Below, one piece after another: positions 43,000 through 52,121 of a DNA stretch of 57,305 nucleotides. The DNA is from Armatimonadota bacterium (lineage in GTDB: Bacteria > Armatimonadota > Armatimonadia > Armatimonadales > Capsulimonadaceae). Under the pieces are notes generated by a model. The model was not told the DNA's origin. It worked only from the letters and a program-made list of their open reading frames with translations, and did no database searches. The stretch spans positions 1 through 57,305 of the forward strand of contig JANXMY010000066.1 of NCBI GenBank assembly GCA_025354405.1, read 5' to 3'. A program made the translations under genes and the position numbers. Each line of letters begins with the position of its first letter. Position 1 is the stretch's first letter.

Positions 43000-43284
43000 T
43001 TACTTGTAACGGTACAGGATCCTGCCCCGCGTCGGGTCATAGGGGGAAAGCTCCACCTTGACACGATCACCGGGCAAAATCTTGATAAAGTTCATGCGGA
43101 TCTTGCCGCTGACCTGCGCCAGCACCTGATGTCCGCCTTCGATATTGACACGAAACATGGCGTTAGGCAAAGTCTCTGCAATCGCCCCCTCAACTTCGAG
43201 GGCCTTCTCTTTTGCATAGGTCTCTGATTCTTCAACGCGGCGCTCGTCGCGCGCGACATGCTGTTTACGTGGTCGTCGAGCCAT
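43000..43284 (-). CDS. infA: Translation initiation factor IF-1 with N-terminal extension
   Basis: A 94-residue protein. The S1/OB core [21 protein letters not shown] to GRILYRYK is standard. Usual IF-1 has about 72 residues and starts near KEKALEVEG; here about 22 charged residues ([21 protein letters not shown]) precede it. The start at 43284 follows GGAGAAATAAGG, so the extension is likely translated. IF-1 blocks the ribosomal A-site during initiation. Confidence 0.96.
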   Translation of the reverse strand: MARRPRKQHVARDERRVEESETYAKEKALEVEGAIAETLPNAMFRVNIEGGHQVLAQVSGKIRMNFIKILPGDRVKVELSPYDPTRGRILYRYK

Positions 43285-43317
43285 AGACTCCCTTATTTCT
43301 CCTGAATACTTATCGAG

Positions 43318-44106
43318 TTACTTTTCCGAGGACGGGGGCAGGGTCAGAATATCCGGCCCGTCCTCAGTGATCGCAACGGTATGCTCAAAGTGCGCGGACA
43401 GCGAGTTGTCCGCCGTAAAGATGGTCCAGACATCGCCCTTATGGTGCGATACTTCGTAACCACCGATATTTACCATCGGTTCGATGCAGATCGTCATCCC
43501 GACCTTCAGGCGATCACCCTTACCCGGTCGGCCATAGTTATTGACCTGCGGGTCTTCGTGCGGCGTTTGTCCAATTCCGTGCCCCACCAGATCTCGGACA
43601 ACATTGTAACGGCTGCGCTCGGAATGTCGCTGGATAGCCGCTCCAATGTCCCCTACCGTGTTACCAACCCGCGCCTGCGAAATACCACGAAAAAGTGCTT
43701 CACGCGAGACCGTCAGTAAATTCTTTGCTGCCGCCGAAACATTCCCTACTGGGACTGTCATTGCGGCATCTGCACACCAGCCGTCGACCGAAGCATCCAA
43801 ATCCAGACTGACAATGTCGCCATCTTGGAGGACACGCTTCGCGCTTGGTACCCCGTGCACCACTTCGTTGTTGACCGAGATGCAGGTATGGTGCTGATAG
43901 GGCACCCGACTGAAAGAAGGCTTGTAGCCCAGCAGCGCCGGAACCGCCCCGCGTTTTGCCAGAACCGCCGCCGCGACTTCGTCCAGATCCAGGGTCGTTG
44001 TCACATTTGGTACGATCGCATCACGCATCGCCGCCAGGGCTTCTGCAACGACGCGCCCAGCTCGGCGCATCATCTCAATCTCTTCCGCACTCTTGAGCAG
44101 AATCAT
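43318..44106 (-). CDS. map: Methionine aminopeptidase, type I
   Basis: A 262-residue pita-bread metalloenzyme. Metal ligands appear in SLDLDASVDGWCADAAMTV, in VGHGIGQTPHEDPQV and in ICIEPMV, as well as in the final EHTVAITEDGPDILT. It removes the initiator Met. It sits between adk and infA, as is common. Confidence 0.97.
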   Translation of the reverse strand: MILLKSAEEIEMMRRAGRVVAEALAAMRDAIVPNVTTTLDLDEVAAAVLAKRGAVPALLGYKPSFSRVPYQHHTCISVNNEVVHGVPSAKRVLQDGDIVSLDLDASVDGWCADAAMTVPVGNVSAAAKNLLTVSREALFRGISQARVGNTVGDIGAAIQRHSERSRYNVVRDLVGHGIGQTPHEDPQVNNYGRPGKGDRLKVGMTICIEPMVNIGGYEVSHHKGDVWTIFTADNSLSAHFEHTVAITEDGPDILTLPPSSEK

Positions 44107-44121
44107 CCGCGTAGTATACCC

Positions 44122-44769
44122 TTAAAAATCTAATTTTGCAAGCGGCATCGGTGGGAGCTCACAAAGGATCCGCTCCGTCACCGCCTCTGCATCACCCTCA
44201 GCATCAATCATCACCAGCGATGTCAATGCCGCATAATGCTCTGCCACCGGCCACATCTGGCTGCGGTTGTACTCTAATCGAAAACGCATCATGTCAAGAG
44301 CGTCTTCAGGACGCTTGACCAGTGCTGTCGCATCGTGGTCACACTGCCCCAAAACACGAGGGGCACAATGAACCAAATGGTAGACCGTACTGCAGCAGGG
44401 ACAGACCCAACGGCCAGCAATACGCTCCATTGCCGACAGCTCAGGCAGGTCCAGCCAAAACACAGCATCCACAGTTCCGCGGAAGGCCTGTGCCTGCGTT
44501 AAAACACGCGGAAAGCCATCCAGAATATATCCGCTGCGAGCGTCCGGCTCAGACAGCCGGCGCGACACCCAATAGTTGATATCTTCGTCTGTCGCAAAGT
44601 TTCCAGCGGCAATCGCTGCCTCGACCTTGCAGCCGAAATCGGTTCGCTTTGATATGTGATCTCGGATGATATCTCCGGTTGCCACATGCGGTACTCCGAA
44701 CATCTCTGCGAGAATCTTACCCTGCGTCCCTTTACCCGCTCCCGGCGGGCCGAGCAGGACAATACGCAT
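44122..44769 (-). CDS. adk: Adenylate kinase, zinc-lid type
   Basis: A 215-residue protein: P-loop GPPGAGKGTQG (8-18), NMP-binding ATGDIIRDHI, and GYILDGFPRVLTQAQAF. The lid carries C123-x2-C126-x16-C143-x2-D146, the zinc-site pattern of zinc-type adenylate kinases. It equilibrates adenine nucleotides. It starts at the last base of the secY stop region, so the genes are coupled. Confidence 0.97.
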   Translation of the reverse strand: MRIVLLGPPGAGKGTQGKILAEMFGVPHVATGDIIRDHISKRTDFGCKVEAAIAAGNFATDEDINYWVSRRLSEPDARSGYILDGFPRVLTQAQAFRGTVDAVFWLDLPELSAMERIAGRWVCPCCSTVYHLVHCAPRVLGQCDHDATALVKRPEDALDMMRFRLEYNRSQMWPVAEHYAALTSLVMIDAEGDAEAVTERILCELPPMPLAKLDF

Positions 44770-46166
44770 CAGCGGATGAAACCTTCGTAGTTACGCATCA
44801 ACAGCTGAGCTTCAATCGCCTGCATCGTATCTAGTGCCACACCGACGACGATCAGCAGGGATGTCCCGCCGACCAGCGTAAAGCCCCCGGCTTTATCCGT
44901 CCCTGTGATCGCTGGGATCCAGTACTGCATCAAAGCAATGACTGCCAGGAACAGCGCGCCGGCAAGCGTAATACGCGTCATCACACGGTCCAGATATTCC
45001 ATCGTCGGTTTGCCGGGACGGATACCCGGGATGAAGGAGCCATACTTCTTCAGGTCATCTGCCATCTGCTCGACATTCATCGTGACTGCCGTGTAGAAGT
45101 AGGTAAAGAACACGATGATTGATGCATAGACAAGAGCCGTAATCGGACTAGAACCAGGCTTCAGGAGCTCCGTCGCTTTCGCTAAGAAGACGCCGAGTGG
45201 ATTCGTTGCCGGAACGAATTGCGCCAGTGTCTGCGGCAAAAGCTGGATCGAGAGAGCAAAGATGATCGGAATCACACCGGCAGAGGCTACACGGAATGGC
45301 AGGTAGGAAGTCCCGCCCTGCGACATCTTGTTACCGACAATTTTCCGTACATGCTGAATTGGAATTTTGCGCTGCCCGAGTGTGACAAATACGACCCCAA
45401 TGACTGTCACGAAGAAAGCGATGATCAGCACTAATATTTGCCAGGGTGCAATCACTCCGGCGATCGCCGACTTGCCAACATTAAGCAGCTGACCGGGCAG
45501 GCGCACCATGATACCGCAGAAGATGATCAATGAGACACCGTTACCGATGCCCTTATCCGTGATCTGCTCGCCGAGCCACATCAAGAAAGCCGTTCCAGCG
45601 GTTAATGTCAGGATCACCTGTATCATCAGCAGCAGGCTTGGATCGAGAATATGCTCTTTGCGCAGCAGCACTGTCATGCCCGTCGCCTGAACAATCGCCA
45701 GAGCGGTTGTCAGGTAGCGAGTATACTGTGCAATCCGTTTGCGTCCAGATTCGCCTTCTTTGGACATCTCCTGCCACTGTGGGATAGCGAACGTCAGCAG
45801 CTGCATAATGATGGAAGCGTTGATGTAGGGAATAATCCCCATCGCGAAGATTGTAAATCCCTTAAGCGCTCCGCCAGAGAAAACGTCGACCAAGTTCAGA
45901 ATGCCGCCGCCATTCGGGCCACCCCTGTTAAAAAAGGCATTGAGTGCCTCATGGTTGATCTTAGGCACAGGTACATGCAGACCAACGACATAAATGCCGA
46001 ACATAGCAAAGACGAACAGCAGCCGACGCCGCAGCTCCGGAATGCTCCAAGCCGCGATCATCGCTTCGATGAATGGCGTGTTGGAACTGCGAACCGTCGC
46101 GGGACGGCTCCGTCCTGCTCCCCCAAAGGGGGCCGGAGTATTTGCACTGGGTCGTTTAACAGCCAT
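44769..46166 (-). CDS. secY: Preprotein translocase subunit SecY
   Basis: A 465-residue protein with ten membrane segments: YVVGLHVPVPKI near the plug, GYKRIAQYTRYLT-like cytosolic loop (GRKRIAQYTRYLTTALAIVQA), and QQGGTSYLPFRV-type loop (MSQGGTSYLPFRVASAGVIPIIFA). It is the Sec channel. It begins 146 bases behind rplO, the longest spacer of the spc operon. Confidence 0.98.
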   Translation of the reverse strand: MAVKRPSANTPAPFGGAGRSRPATVRSSNTPFIEAMIAAWSIPELRRRLLFVFAMFGIYVVGLHVPVPKINHEALNAFFNRGGPNGGGILNLVDVFSGGALKGFTIFAMGIIPYINASIIMQLLTFAIPQWQEMSKEGESGRKRIAQYTRYLTTALAIVQATGMTVLLRKEHILDPSLLLMIQVILTLTAGTAFLMWLGEQITDKGIGNGVSLIIFCGIMVRLPGQLLNVGKSAIAGVIAPWQILVLIIAFFVTVIGVVFVTLGQRKIPIQHVRKIVGNKMSQGGTSYLPFRVASAGVIPIIFALSIQLLPQTLAQFVPATNPLGVFLAKATELLKPGSSPITALVYASIIVFFTYFYTAVTMNVEQMADDLKKYGSFIPGIRPGKPTMEYLDRVMTRITLAGALFLAVIALMQYWIPAITGTDKAGGFTLVGGTSLLIVVGVALDTMQAIEAQLLMRNYEGFIR

Positions 46167-46206
46167 GGTTTTGTCTCAGAAGGGCGAGCCGAGTAGCTGA
46201 AAACTT

Positions 46207-46258
46207 CTCGCTAGGCGAGGCACCCTTCGGGTGCCGGAAAAGAAGATCCGAATTTCCG
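46207..46258. other. Cluster of RNA hairpins in the rplO-secY spacer
   Basis: Three adjacent stems lie in the leader of secY: CTCGC/GCGAG (46207-46219), GGCACCC-TTC-GGGTGCC (46219-46235) with a very stable loop, and CGGAAA/TTTCCG (46235-46258). No T-run follows on the minus strand. This may regulate secY relative to the ribosomal genes. Confidence 0.5.
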
Positions 46259-46311
46259 AAGGACTCTTCACCTGGCGAGAGATTTTCAATCCCTCGTTTT
46301 GTCTGAATTCC

Positions 46312-46767
46312 TTATAAGGTCTCAGTCGTGCCGCCGGCGGCGGTGATCTTTTCCTGCGCACTCTTGGAGAATTGTGCGGCGCGAACGGTCAGCTTCTTGG
46401 TGATCTCGCCATTGCCGAGGATCTTGACAGCATCTTTGAGATCGCCAAGCAGGCCGACGGAGTGCAGAAGATCAGGAGTCACGATCGTCCCATCCTCGAA
46501 GCGGTCCAAAGCGCTCAGGTTTACGACGGCAAACGGAGTTTTCGGCGGGGCATTGAAGCCACCCTTGCCGGTCAACCCACGACGCTGCGGGAGGCGGCGA
46601 TGCAGAGGAGTCTGTCCACCTTCGAAGCCGGGCTTAGTGTTGCCGCGTGCTTTGTCACCTTTGTGGCCGCCGCCGGATGTTTTACCGGTACCGGAGCCAG
46701 GTCCACGCCCGATTCGCTTGGGGACTTTACGCGCCCCGACGTTGGGTTTTAATTCAGACAGATTCAT
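46312..46767 (-). CDS. rplO: Ribosomal protein uL15
   Basis: A 151-residue protein: [35 protein letters not shown] and [18 protein letters not shown] are the family signatures. A late large-subunit assembly protein. It overlaps rpmD by four bases. Confidence 0.97.
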   Translation of the reverse strand: MNLSELKPNVGARKVPKRIGRGPGSGTGKTSGGGHKGDKARGNTKPGFEGGQTPLHRRLPQRRGLTGKGGFNAPPKTPFAVVNLSALDRFEDGTIVTPDLLHSVGLLGDLKDAVKILGNGEITKKLTVRAAQFSKSAQEKITAAGGTTETL

Positions 46768-47027
46768 TGATTCACTCCGAGGCCTTCATGGGGACCATAA
46801 TGATGCTTGCGTCCGGCACGAGGCTGGGGCATAGAGACCAGAACGCCGTCCGCTGTCTCAACTTTGAGAACATGCGTTATCTTCTTGATCATGCCGCGAA
46901 TGGGGGATGTGTCCGGCTGGATCACGCTGGACCCAAGCTTTCCCAGGCCCAGGGCACGGGCCGTGAGGCCCTGTTTCTTGTCGTAGCCGATAAGGCTGCG
47001 GATTAATGTGATTTTCAGTTCGGCCAT
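46764..47027 (-). CDS. rpmD: Ribosomal protein uL30, C-terminally extended
   Basis: An 87-residue protein, where bacterial uL30 normally has about 60. The core [52 protein letters not shown] is clear. The extra 27 residues are Gly/His-rich ([15 protein letters not shown]). Placement between rpsE and rplO is canonical. Confidence 0.93.
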   Translation of the reverse strand: MAELKITLIRSLIGYDKKQGLTARALGLGKLGSSVIQPDTSPIRGMIKKITHVLKVETADGVLVSMPQPRAGRKHHYGPHEGLGVNQ

Positions 47028-47032
47028 GGGGG

Positions 47033-47782
47033 TTAGGCTCCTTCCACGGCGGGCGTTTCAGCCGCAGCCGGGGTTTCGGTCGGAGTCGCTTCAGCAACGA
47101 CTTCCACGGGGGCAGCGGCTTCCACCGGGGCAACAACTTCAACTGGGACGACGGCTTCAGCAACCACAGGAGCTTCCGCAGCGACAGGTGCCGTGACGGC
47201 GATCGGCGCATCTGAAACGACGCTGGCGATTCCGTGAGCCGCGTCTTCCTGCTCAGCATCCGCCGCCGCCTGTGCCACTGCACGGGAGACAAGCTCATTG
47301 ACATTCTTGCCGCGAAGACGCGCCACGTCGGTAGCACGCTTCAGCTGCTTCAATGCCGCAATGGTTGCCCAAGCGGTGTTGACTTTGTTCGATGAACCGA
47401 GAGACTTTGCCAGGACATCTTTGACGCCGGCTGCTTCCAGAATCGCACGAACGGAACCACCAGCCACTACTCCCGTACCGGGAGATGCGGGCTTGATGAG
47501 AACTTCCGCCCCACCCTGCCGAAGCAGAACGTCATGCGGGATCGTGGTGCCGACCATGGGAACGTGAACCAGACTCTTGCGAGCGGCTTCGACGCCTTTA
47601 CGGATCGCATCCGGAATGGCTCGGGCCTTGCCGATACCAGCACCGACGTAGCCGTTGCCGTCACCGACCACGACTAGGATGCTCCAGGACATGGTTCGTC
47701 CACCCTTGTGGGTCTTCTGGACTTTATTGGTTTGAATGACGCGCTCTTCCAGGTTAAGCGTATCGGGATTGATCAATGCCAT
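47033..47782 (-). CDS. rpsE: Ribosomal protein uS5 with long acidic C-terminal tail
   Basis: A 249-residue protein; the family has about 165. The core is standard: [35 protein letters not shown] with [21 protein letters not shown]. From about residue 165 a low-complexity tail of Ala, Val, Glu and Pro with repeated PVE/APVE units follows, with no stop until 47033. Confidence 0.97.
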   Translation of the reverse strand: MALINPDTLNLEERVIQTNKVQKTHKGGRTMSWSILVVVGDGNGYVGAGIGKARAIPDAIRKGVEAARKSLVHVPMVGTTIPHDVLLRQGGAEVLIKPASPGTGVVAGGSVRAILEAAGVKDVLAKSLGSSNKVNTAWATIAALKQLKRATDVARLRGKNVNELVSRAVAQAAADAEQEDAAHGIASVVSDAPIAVTAPVAAEAPVVAEAVVPVEVVAPVEAAAPVEVVAEATPTETPAAAETPAVEGA

Positions 47783-47785
47783 GGG

Positions 47786-48160
47786 TTAGAAATCCAGTCC
47801 ATTCTCGCGTGCCGCATCAGCCAGTGCCTGAATGCGCCCGTGATAAAGATAGCCGCCGCGATCAAAGACCACTTTGGTGACGCCTGCCGCTTTCGCACGC
47901 TCAGCTACCAGTGTCCCTACGGTTTTTGCCGCTTCGACGTTTCCGCCGGTGCCTTTTTCGCTCTTACCGCCCTTCAGGGAAGCATCGAGCGAAGAAGCTG
48001 CGACCAGGGTCTTGCCAGCCAGATCATCGATGATTTGAGCATAGATATTATTCGTGCTGCGGTAGACGTTGAGCCGGGGACGCTCGGGTGTTCCCTGAAC
48101 GCGCTTACGGACACGGGTATGACGCTTTTGCCGCGCCTCGTTTTTATTGATTGTCGCCAT
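47786..48160 (-). CDS. rplR: Ribosomal protein uL18
   Basis: About 124 residues from the ATG at 48160 (a GTG nine codons earlier is in frame but less likely). Signatures: [31 protein letters not shown] and [24 protein letters not shown]. It binds 5S rRNA. It starts 75 bases behind rplF and ends three bases before rpsE. Confidence 0.96.
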   Translation of the reverse strand: MATINKNEARQKRHTRVRKRVQGTPERPRLNVYRSTNNIYAQIIDDLAGKTLVAASSLDASLKGGKSEKGTGGNVEAAKTVGTLVAERAKAAGVTKVVFDRGGYLYHGRIQALADAARENGLDF

Positions 48161-48235
48161 AATTGTTCGAGTTTCCTCTTGGCCCACCGTGTCACGGACG
48201 CTCTAGCGTCTCGAGTTATGAGCCGAGTTAATAGT

Positions 48236-48814
48236 TTACTTCTTGCCGCCCTTGCCGCCTGCTTTGCCGCTTTTGCCCGCTTTGCGGCGAACGATCTCGC
48301 CCTGATAGCGAATTCCCTTGCCTTTGTAAGGCTCCGGGGGCTTCAGTTTGCGGATCACGGCAGCCTGCTGGCCGACCGACTCTTTGTCGATTCCGAGGAT
48401 GACGATGAACGGGCGACGAGTCGCCGTATCCTGCCCGACCTCGAAATTAATGCCTTCCAGCGGCACAATCGGAACCGGATGCGAGAAGCCAAGGCTCAAA
48501 ATCAAGCCATTGCCATCTTTCGTTGCACGATAGCCGACGCCTTCGATTTCCAACACACGCCGATAGCCGACGGAAACGCCTTCGACCATGTTGTTGACCA
48601 GCGAACGGGTCAAACCGTGCAGAGCGCGGTCCTGCTGACCGTCTGTCGGACGCTTCACGAGCAGGGTGCCGTCAGCCTGCTCAATACTCATGCGGGGATG
48701 AATCTGGCGAGTCAATGTTCCTTTAGGACCTTTGACTGTCAGAAGGCCATCGGTGGCCGACTGCACATCCACGCCCTGCGGCACTGTAATAGGCCGCTTT
48801 CCAATACGAGACAT
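48236..48814 (-). CDS. rplF: Ribosomal protein uL6
   Basis: A 192-residue protein: MSRIGKRPITVPQGV opening, VSVGYRRVLEIEGVGYRA core and the signature PEPYKGKGIRYQGEIVRRKAGKSGK. The last 15 residues form an unusual Lys/Gly-only tail. Confidence 0.97.
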   Translation of the reverse strand: MSRIGKRPITVPQGVDVQSATDGLLTVKGPKGTLTRQIHPRMSIEQADGTLLVKRPTDGQQDRALHGLTRSLVNNMVEGVSVGYRRVLEIEGVGYRATKDGNGLILSLGFSHPVPIVPLEGINFEVGQDTATRRPFIVILGIDKESVGQQAAVIRKLKPPEPYKGKGIRYQGEIVRRKAGKSGKAGGKGGKK

Positions 48815-48825
48815 GGGAGGCTCCT

Positions 48826-49227
48826 TTAGTAGATAAACGCCAGGACTTCGCCGCCAATACCCAGTTTCCGGGCCTTTTTGGCGGTCATTACGCCCTGCGA
48901 CGTACTGACGATGGCGATGCCGAGGCCGCGCAGAACCGTCGGCAGCTTATCATGCGACCGATAGACGCGCAAGCCGGGCTTCGAGACACGCTTGAGGTTA
49001 GTGATAACCTTTTCGCGGTTGCGGGCACCGTACTTGAGGGTCACTTTGATTTTGTCCTGCACCGGCTGTTTGATCACTTCGTAGGACTTAATATAGCCCT
49101 CATCGTGCAGGATGCGAACGACTTCGATTTTGAGATTAGAGGCTTCTATTTCAAGCGATTCATGGTTTGCCGAATTGGCATTCCGAATACGTGTCAACAG
49201 ATCGCCAACGGGGTCACTGACCGGCAT
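48826..49227 (-). CDS. rpsH: Ribosomal protein uS8
   Basis: A 133-residue protein: DPVGDLLTRIRNANSANHESLEI opening and the signature GLGIAIVSTSQGVMTAKKARKLGIGGEVLAFIY. It binds helix 21 of 16S rRNA and often represses the spc operon. It lies 87 bases behind rpsN. Confidence 0.98.
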   Translation of the reverse strand: MPVSDPVGDLLTRIRNANSANHESLEIEASNLKIEVVRILHDEGYIKSYEVIKQPVQDKIKVTLKYGARNREKVITNLKRVSKPGLRVYRSHDKLPTVLRGLGIAIVSTSQGVMTAKKARKLGIGGEVLAFIY

Positions 49228-49314
49228 GGATGTTTTCTCCCATCAGGCGGGCCGGCAGGAGTGTTCTTCCTGTCGGTCCCGATATGGCTAATTTTTGATT
49301 TCGACTTTAAAACT

Positions 49315-49500
49315 CTACCAGGACGATTTGGTCACGCCAGGGATAAGTGCCTGGTGCGCCAATTCGCGGAAGCAGATCCGACAGATGCTGAACTTACGCA
49401 TATATCCATGCGCACGCCCGCAGAGCTGGCAGCGATTGTAGCCGCGTACCGCAAATTTCGGTTTCAGCTTGGCTTTTTGTATCAGGCATTCTTTGGCCAT
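49315..49500 (-). CDS. rpsN: Ribosomal protein uS14, zinc type
   Basis: A 61-residue protein with C24-x2-C27-x12-C40-x2-C43, the zinc-binding short uS14, and the C-terminal [15 protein letters not shown]. It follows rplE by 82 bases. Confidence 0.97.
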   Translation of the reverse strand: MAKECLIQKAKLKPKFAVRGYNRCQLCGRAHGYMRKFSICRICFRELAHQALIPGVTKSSW

Positions 49501-49582
49501 AAGGTCCCTTTAAACTTTTTGGAGCGTGGAAGCAGGTCTAAGTATACCTGAAAATTCCGTAATTACAATGCATGAAGCGAAA

Positions 49583-50176
49583 TTACAGGAGACGTTCGCC
49601 CTGCTTTTCGCCTCGGAATGGTACACCGACTGCTTTTAACAGGGAACGAGCCTCTGCATCGGACTCAGCATTAGTCACAATGATGATGTCCATGCCCCGA
49701 ACCGCGTCTACTTTATCGTAAACGATTTCCGGGAAGGTCAGCTGCTCTTTGAGGCCCATAGCAAAGTTGCCACGCCCGTCGAACGAATTCGGATTGATGC
49801 CGCCAAAGTCACGGACACGAGGAAGAGCGATATTCAGCAGACGGTCCAGAAACTCGTACATGCGGGCTCCCCGAAGCGTCACTTTTGCGCCGATCCGAGC
49901 ACCCTGCCGCAATCGAAAGTTTGCAATAGACTTTTTGGCTCGGGTCACCGCAGGCTTCTGCCCGGTGATCGTTGCCAGGTCGGCGACCGCGCCGTCCAGC
50001 TTTTTCGCATCGCCGCCGGTTTGACCCGCTGCGCCGACACCCATATTCAGGACGACTTTTTCGATGCGCGGAACTTGCATCACGTTTTTGTAGCCAAACT
50101 CTTTTTGCAGAATCGGGATGACTTCTTCCTGATACTTCGTTTTGAGTCGCGGCACGTTCGTTTTCTCGTTAGCCAT
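49583..50176 (-). CDS. rplE: Ribosomal protein uL5
   Basis: A 197-residue protein: [50 protein letters not shown] and the late [26 protein letters not shown]. It binds 5S rRNA and the P-site tRNA. It overlaps rplX by eight bases. Confidence 0.98.
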   Translation of the reverse strand: MANEKTNVPRLKTKYQEEVIPILQKEFGYKNVMQVPRIEKVVLNMGVGAAGQTGGDAKKLDGAVADLATITGQKPAVTRAKKSIANFRLRQGARIGAKVTLRGARMYEFLDRLLNIALPRVRDFGGINPNSFDGRGNFAMGLKEQLTFPEIVYDKVDAVRGMDIIIVTNAESDAEARSLLKAVGVPFRGEKQGERLL

Positions 50177-50576
50177 TCTCGATCACTCCTCCCGACTTCT
50201 TGGCGAAGCGGACTTTCTCCCCGGCATCATTTATCTTGACGCCGATCCGGGTGGCCGTCTTGCCGTCTGCCGGGTCAATCAACTGTACTTTAGCGATGTG
50301 CAGCGGCGCGGCCTTTTCGATTCGGCCACCCGTTGGGGCACCGCCGCCCATCGAGGTGCGCTGAGGCTGCTGACGAGGTTTCTCGTGCTTGATGACAATA
50401 TTAATGCCTTCGATCACGACCTTGCCTTCGGCGCGAAGTACACGAGTGATCGTGCCTTCTTTGCCCTTGTCTTTGCCGGCAATCACGCGAACATTATCGC
50501 CGGTACGAAGCCGGACTTTGCCCGTGAACTGCGGTTCATTGCGGCGCGGGCCTTTTTTCTTAGGGGGGGCATACAT
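50169..50576 (-). CDS. rplX: Ribosomal protein uL24
   Basis: A 135-residue protein, longer than the usual 105. The KOW motif is [27 protein letters not shown] (about 21-47), then [16 protein letters not shown] Gly-rich linker and an N-terminal proline/lysine stretch explain the extra length. A large-subunit assembly initiator. Confidence 0.96.
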   Translation of the reverse strand: MYAPPKKKGPRRNEPQFTGKVRLRTGDNVRVIAGKDKGKEGTITRVLRAEGKVVIEGINIVIKHEKPRQQPQRTSMGGGAPTGGRIEKAAPLHIAKVQLIDPADGKTATRIGVKINDAGEKVRFAKKSGGVIENG

Positions 50577-50579
50577 AGT

Positions 50580-50957
50580 TTAAAGCACCTCCGGGGCCAG
50601 CGAGATAATCTTCATCGCCCCATCAAACTTGGAATCGCGCAGCTCGCGGGCCACAGGTCCGAAGACGCGGGTGCCACGAGGAGCAAGGTTGTTGGTGAGT
50701 ACCACGGCCGCGTTCTCATCGAACCGAAGCACGGAACCATCTGCCCGGCGAATCGCCTGGCGGGTCCGAACGACGACCGCTTTGACAACATCGCCCTTCT
50801 TGACCGCAGCACCCGGAGTTGCAGATTTAACCGCCGCTACAATAATGTCTCCAATATGCGCATACTTTGCATTGGAGCCTTTGAGGACGCGCATTGTCAT
50901 CAGTTCGCGCGCCCCACTGTTGTCTGCCGCCCGTAGGCGGCTGTAATCTTGTATCAT
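50580..50957 (-). CDS. rplN: Ribosomal protein uL14
   Basis: About 125 residues from the ATG at 50957 ([16 protein letters not shown]), behind AAAGGAAAA; the frame is open 18 codons upstream. Other motifs: [28 protein letters not shown] and the closing ISLAPEVL. Confidence 0.97.
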   Translation of the reverse strand: MIQDYSRLRAADNSGARELMTMRVLKGSNAKYAHIGDIIVAAVKSATPGAAVKKGDVVKAVVVRTRQAIRRADGSVLRFDENAAVVLTNNLAPRGTRVFGPVARELRDSKFDGAMKIISLAPEVL

Positions 50958-51052
50958 TAATTTTCCTTTTGCGCTGCCGGTCCAGGTCGAAATGCCCTGA
51001 TTGGAAGGCATTCCGCTTTGTGACCGGCCCTAGCAGCCCGATTCTCGGGTAA

Positions 51053-51343
51053 TTACTTAGCACGCTCGACAATGCGGACGACACGCCAGCATTTGTCTTT
51101 GCTCAGCGGGCGGGTTTCCATGATTTCGACCGTGTCACCAATGTGAACTTCGTTGGTCTCGTCATGCGCCTTGAGCTTCTTGTCACGCTTCAGGATACGA
51201 CCGTACATCGGGTGGCGCACAAGGTTATTGATTGTGACCACCACTGTCTTGTCCATCTTGTCGCTGCTGACTACACCGACGCGGATTTTGCGGCGATTAC
51301 GCGCCTCTTCCGTCTCTTCTGCTGTCTGCGTTGTTTCTGCCAT
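51053..51343 (-). CDS. rpsQ: Ribosomal protein uS17
   Basis: A 96-residue protein: the OB-fold [44 protein letters not shown] and [21 protein letters not shown] are typical. The first 18 residues are an acidic Thr/Glu-rich extension. It lies three bases past rpmC. Confidence 0.97.
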   Translation of the reverse strand: MAETTQTAEETEEARNRRKIRVGVVSSDKMDKTVVVTINNLVRHPMYGRILKRDKKLKAHDETNEVHIGDTVEIMETRPLSKDKCWRVVRIVERAK

Positions 51344-51346
51344 CTC

Positions 51347-51574
51347 TTACCCCTTGTCTCCAGCCAGTTCCCGCTCGCGCTTGATTGTTAAGGCACGGGC
51401 GATCTCTTTACGAGCCGTACGAACGATTTTCACGTTCTCTTGCGGCTTGCTCAGACGATCCTTGCGGAAACCATAGATTTTTTTGTGGGCGTCGGAGACG
51501 ACCGTGACCAGTTCGGCCTCGGACATTCCGCGCAGCGCCTCGCGGCGGCCCTTAATTTTGACAGTCTCAGCCAT
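51347..51574 (-). CDS. rpmC: Ribosomal protein uL29
   Basis: About 75 residues from the ATG at 51574 (GGGAGAATAAC upstream). The longer open frame to 51733 lies inside rplP. The helical pair [27 protein letters not shown] and [19 protein letters not shown] is typical. It sits near the peptide exit. Confidence 0.94.
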   Translation of the reverse strand: MAETVKIKGRREALRGMSEAELVTVVSDAHKKIYGFRKDRLSKPQENVKIVRTARKEIARALTIKRERELAGDKG

Positions 51575-51575
51575 G

Positions 51576-52061
51576 TTATTCTCCCGTCGCTTCTTCGGCA
51601 TCACCGGCATCGCCGGTATCTGCCAGCGCATGCGCCGCGATTTCCAGAGATGATTCGTGCCGCGTGACAAACTTGGTCGCGATCGGCAGCTTGTGCTGGG
51701 CCAGCCGCATCGCTTCGCGTGCCAGCTCGACATCGACTCCGGACATCTCGAACAGCATACGTCCCGGCTTCACAACCGCGACCCAGCCTTCGGGAGCGCC
51801 CTTACCTTTGCCCATGCGTGTTTCCGCAGGCTTTTTGGTGAATGGTTTGTCTGGGAACACACGGATCCAGATTTTACCACCGCGCTTGATTTTACGTGTC
51901 ATCGCGATACGAGCGGCTTCGATCTGTCGATTCGTCATCCAGCAGGCTTCCAAAGCTTGAAGGCCGAAATCGCCGAAGTCCACATGGTTGCCACCTGAGG
52001 CAGCCCCGGTGCGCCGTCCGCGATGAACGCGGCGCCGCTTTACTTTCTTTGGCATTAACAT
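51576..52061 (-). CDS. rplP: Ribosomal protein uL16
   Basis: A 161-residue protein; the family start MLxPKK is matched by [19 protein letters not shown]. Other motifs: [44 protein letters not shown]-terminal acidic tail of about 20 residues is extra. It binds near the A-site tRNA. Confidence 0.97.
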   Translation of the reverse strand: MLMPKKVKRRRVHRGRRTGAASGGNHVDFGDFGLQALEACWMTNRQIEAARIAMTRKIKRGGKIWIRVFPDKPFTKKPAETRMGKGKGAPEGWVAVVKPGRMLFEMSGVDVELAREAMRLAQHKLPIATKFVTRHESSLEIAAHALADTGDAGDAEEATGE

Positions 52062-52121
52062 AAATATATATTCTCCGTTCGTCTCCCGGCCCTCGAAATC
52101 GAGAACCGGAAGACGGAATTG

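Noticed and set aside
47708-48829. 373-residue open frame on the plus strand
   Set aside because: Antisense to the rpsE 5' end, rplR and rplF; a shadow of ribosomal codon use.
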